6,235 bases of DNA from Chitinophagaceae bacterium. GTDB lineage: Bacteria; Bacteroidota; Bacteroidia; Chitinophagales; Chitinophagaceae. The notes beneath the pieces were generated by a model. It had not been told where the DNA came from. It worked only from the letters and a program-made list of their open reading frames with translations, and made no database searches. The position numbers were made by a program, and so were the translations under genes. The stretch is from NCBI GenBank assembly GCA_016741945.1, contig JACVCQ010000127.1, forward strand, positions 1 to 6,235, read 5' to 3'. Shown here piece by piece: positions 5,564 through 6,235 of this stretch. The stretch's first letter is position 1. Every line of letters starts with the position of its first letter.

Positions 5564-5599
5564 CAAAAATAGCACAGAAGGCGATAGCTATTTCTCAAA
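5564..5599 (-). promoter_or_regulatory. Candidate promoter of the sdh operon
   Basis: On the minus strand, TATTTTTG (5571-5564) matches the Bacteroidota -7 consensus TAnnTTTG, with a TTTG -33-like element at 5599-5596, 24 bases upstream; this spacing is slightly longer than the usual range of about 19-23. The -7 box ends 30 bases before the sdhC start codon, giving a short leader. This is the only good promoter candidate seen for the whole sdh cluster. Confidence 0.5.
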
Positions 5600-5805
5600 C
5601 GAAAAACTTTTTTCATGCATAATGTTGATAAACAATAGGAAATGAGCAATTGTTCTCGTTTTTATGCCTGTTTTTTGTGTTGTTGAACTTGAAATAGCCT
5701 TGTAGTCGTGCTCTTTGAACATTTCAGAAATAATAATGCCTATTGCTTGTTTTTCGAAGACGATTCCATCCATAAAATTCTCATGATCTATTCCTATTCA
5801 CACCT

Positions 5806-5813
5806 TACATTTG
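5806..5813 (+). promoter_or_regulatory. Candidate -7 box for the ABC permease gene
   Basis: TACATTTG matches TAnnTTTG and ends 3 bases before the ATG at 5817, so transcription from it would give a leaderless or almost leaderless mRNA. No TTTG/TTG at the expected -33 distance was found, so support is limited. Confidence 0.3.
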
Positions 5814-5816
5814 AAT

Positions 5817-6235
5817 ATGTTTAAGTTGCTCAGCATATTATGGAACAGTTTTCGAATGGCACTTCAAGAATTGAGGGTCAATAAGCTACGTACCTTTTTA
5901 TCGCTGTTCGGTATCACCATCGGCATTTTTTGCATCATTGGCGTATTAGCTACCGTGGATAGTCTGGAACGAAAAGTCCAAAACGATATCAAAGCATTTG
6001 GCAGTAACACAATTTATATTGATAAATGGGATTATAGTGGGGGTGGACCTGACTACCCTTGGTGGAAATTCGTGAAGCGTCCGGCTATGAAAGAAGCGGA
6101 GATGAGTTTTATTAAAACGAAAAGCCAATTGGCCAGTAATATTGCCTTCTTTGTGTCTACTACTTCCAATATCAGTTATAAAGAAAATATTCTCAGTAAT
6201 ATCAATCTCTATTGCAGCTCTCCCGAGTACAATGC
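5817..6235 (+). CDS. MacB-like ABC transporter permease, N-terminal part
   Basis: The frame starts at ATG 5817 and is still open at the right edge, giving about 139 residues. It begins MFKLLSILWNSFRMALQELRV, followed by NKLRTFLSLFGITIGIFCII, which is the amphipathic segment and first membrane helix (about 25-48) of FtsX/MacB-type permeases. The following region (about 50-139) corresponds to the start of the periplasmic MacB_PCD domain (e.g. AFGSNTIYIDKWDYSGGG). Such permeases pair with a separate ATPase and act in export of macrolides, peptides or lipoproteins, or as mechanotransmission complexes; the substrate cannot be told from this part. It is divergent from sdhC with 283 bases between them. 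The N-terminal FRMALQELRVNKLRT supports the start. Confidence 0.85.
   Translation, partial: MFKLLSILWNSFRMALQELRVNKLRTFLSLFGITIGIFCIIGVLATVDSLERKVQNDIKAFGSNTIYIDKWDYSGGGPDYPWWKFVKRPAMKEAEMSFIKTKSQLASNIAFFVSTTSNISYKENILSNINLYCSSPEYN

Noticed and set aside
5588..5773. 61-codon minus-strand frame starting MDGIVFEKQAIGI, upstream of sdhC
   Set aside because: The composition is protein-like and it could be a small gene, but I recognise no family, see no promoter box before it, and its 3' end overlaps the -33 candidate of sdhC. Not enough support to list.

Overview
The window looks like a chromosomal segment of a Bacteroidota bacterium, probably of the Chitinophagaceae or a close relative. The reasons are the single-subunit di-haem cytochrome b type of succinate dehydrogenase with SdhA and SdhB of the Bacteroidota kind, a short membrane-anchored LuxR-type regulator next to a DUF4199 protein, weak Shine-Dalgarno sequences, and -7 boxes of the Bacteroidota form TAnnTTTG upstream of several genes. 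This placement comes from protein recognition; no database search was possible.

Layout. Positions 1-166 (minus) hold the N-terminus of a TrmN6-type tRNA (adenine-N6) methyltransferase that runs off the left edge. Divergent from it, 220-693 (plus) encodes a two-TM LuxR-type regulator, followed at 813-1325 by a four-TM DUF4199 protein. Positions 1326-1469 are a composite convergent terminator: a perfect 20-bp hairpin between two oppositely oriented arrays of a 7-bp repeat. Reading leftward from 5533 is a succinate dehydrogenase operon: sdhC (4865-5533), sdhA (2806-4779) and sdhB (1468-2229). A GxxExxY-family protein with a PD-(D/E)XK-like signature (2239-2634) sits between sdhA and sdhB, with an inverted repeat on its sdhA side. 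At 5817 a MacB-like ABC transporter permease starts divergently from sdhC and runs off the right edge.

How it works together. SdhC anchors and reduces menaquinone, SdhB carries electrons through three Fe-S clusters, and SdhA oxidises succinate to fumarate with covalent FAD. All three subunits appear intact, with key ligands visible. The LuxR and DUF4199 genes probably form a small membrane-associated regulatory module.

The most unusual signal is outside the proteins. Four of the gene ends in the window (DUF4199, sdhB, sdhA, sdhC) run directly, within 0-2 bases of the stop codon, into short-period repeats. Three of these are 7-bp-period arrays, and a fourth 7-bp-period stretch lies inside the TrmN6 coding region, where it seems to encode a linker insertion. 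The fourth gene end, that of sdhA, has a repeat of about 9-bp period folded as an inverted repeat beside the AT-rich GxxExxY gene. This suggests a family of short heptad-repeat elements that colonise gene ends, plus a separate insertion that split the sdh operon without breaking it.
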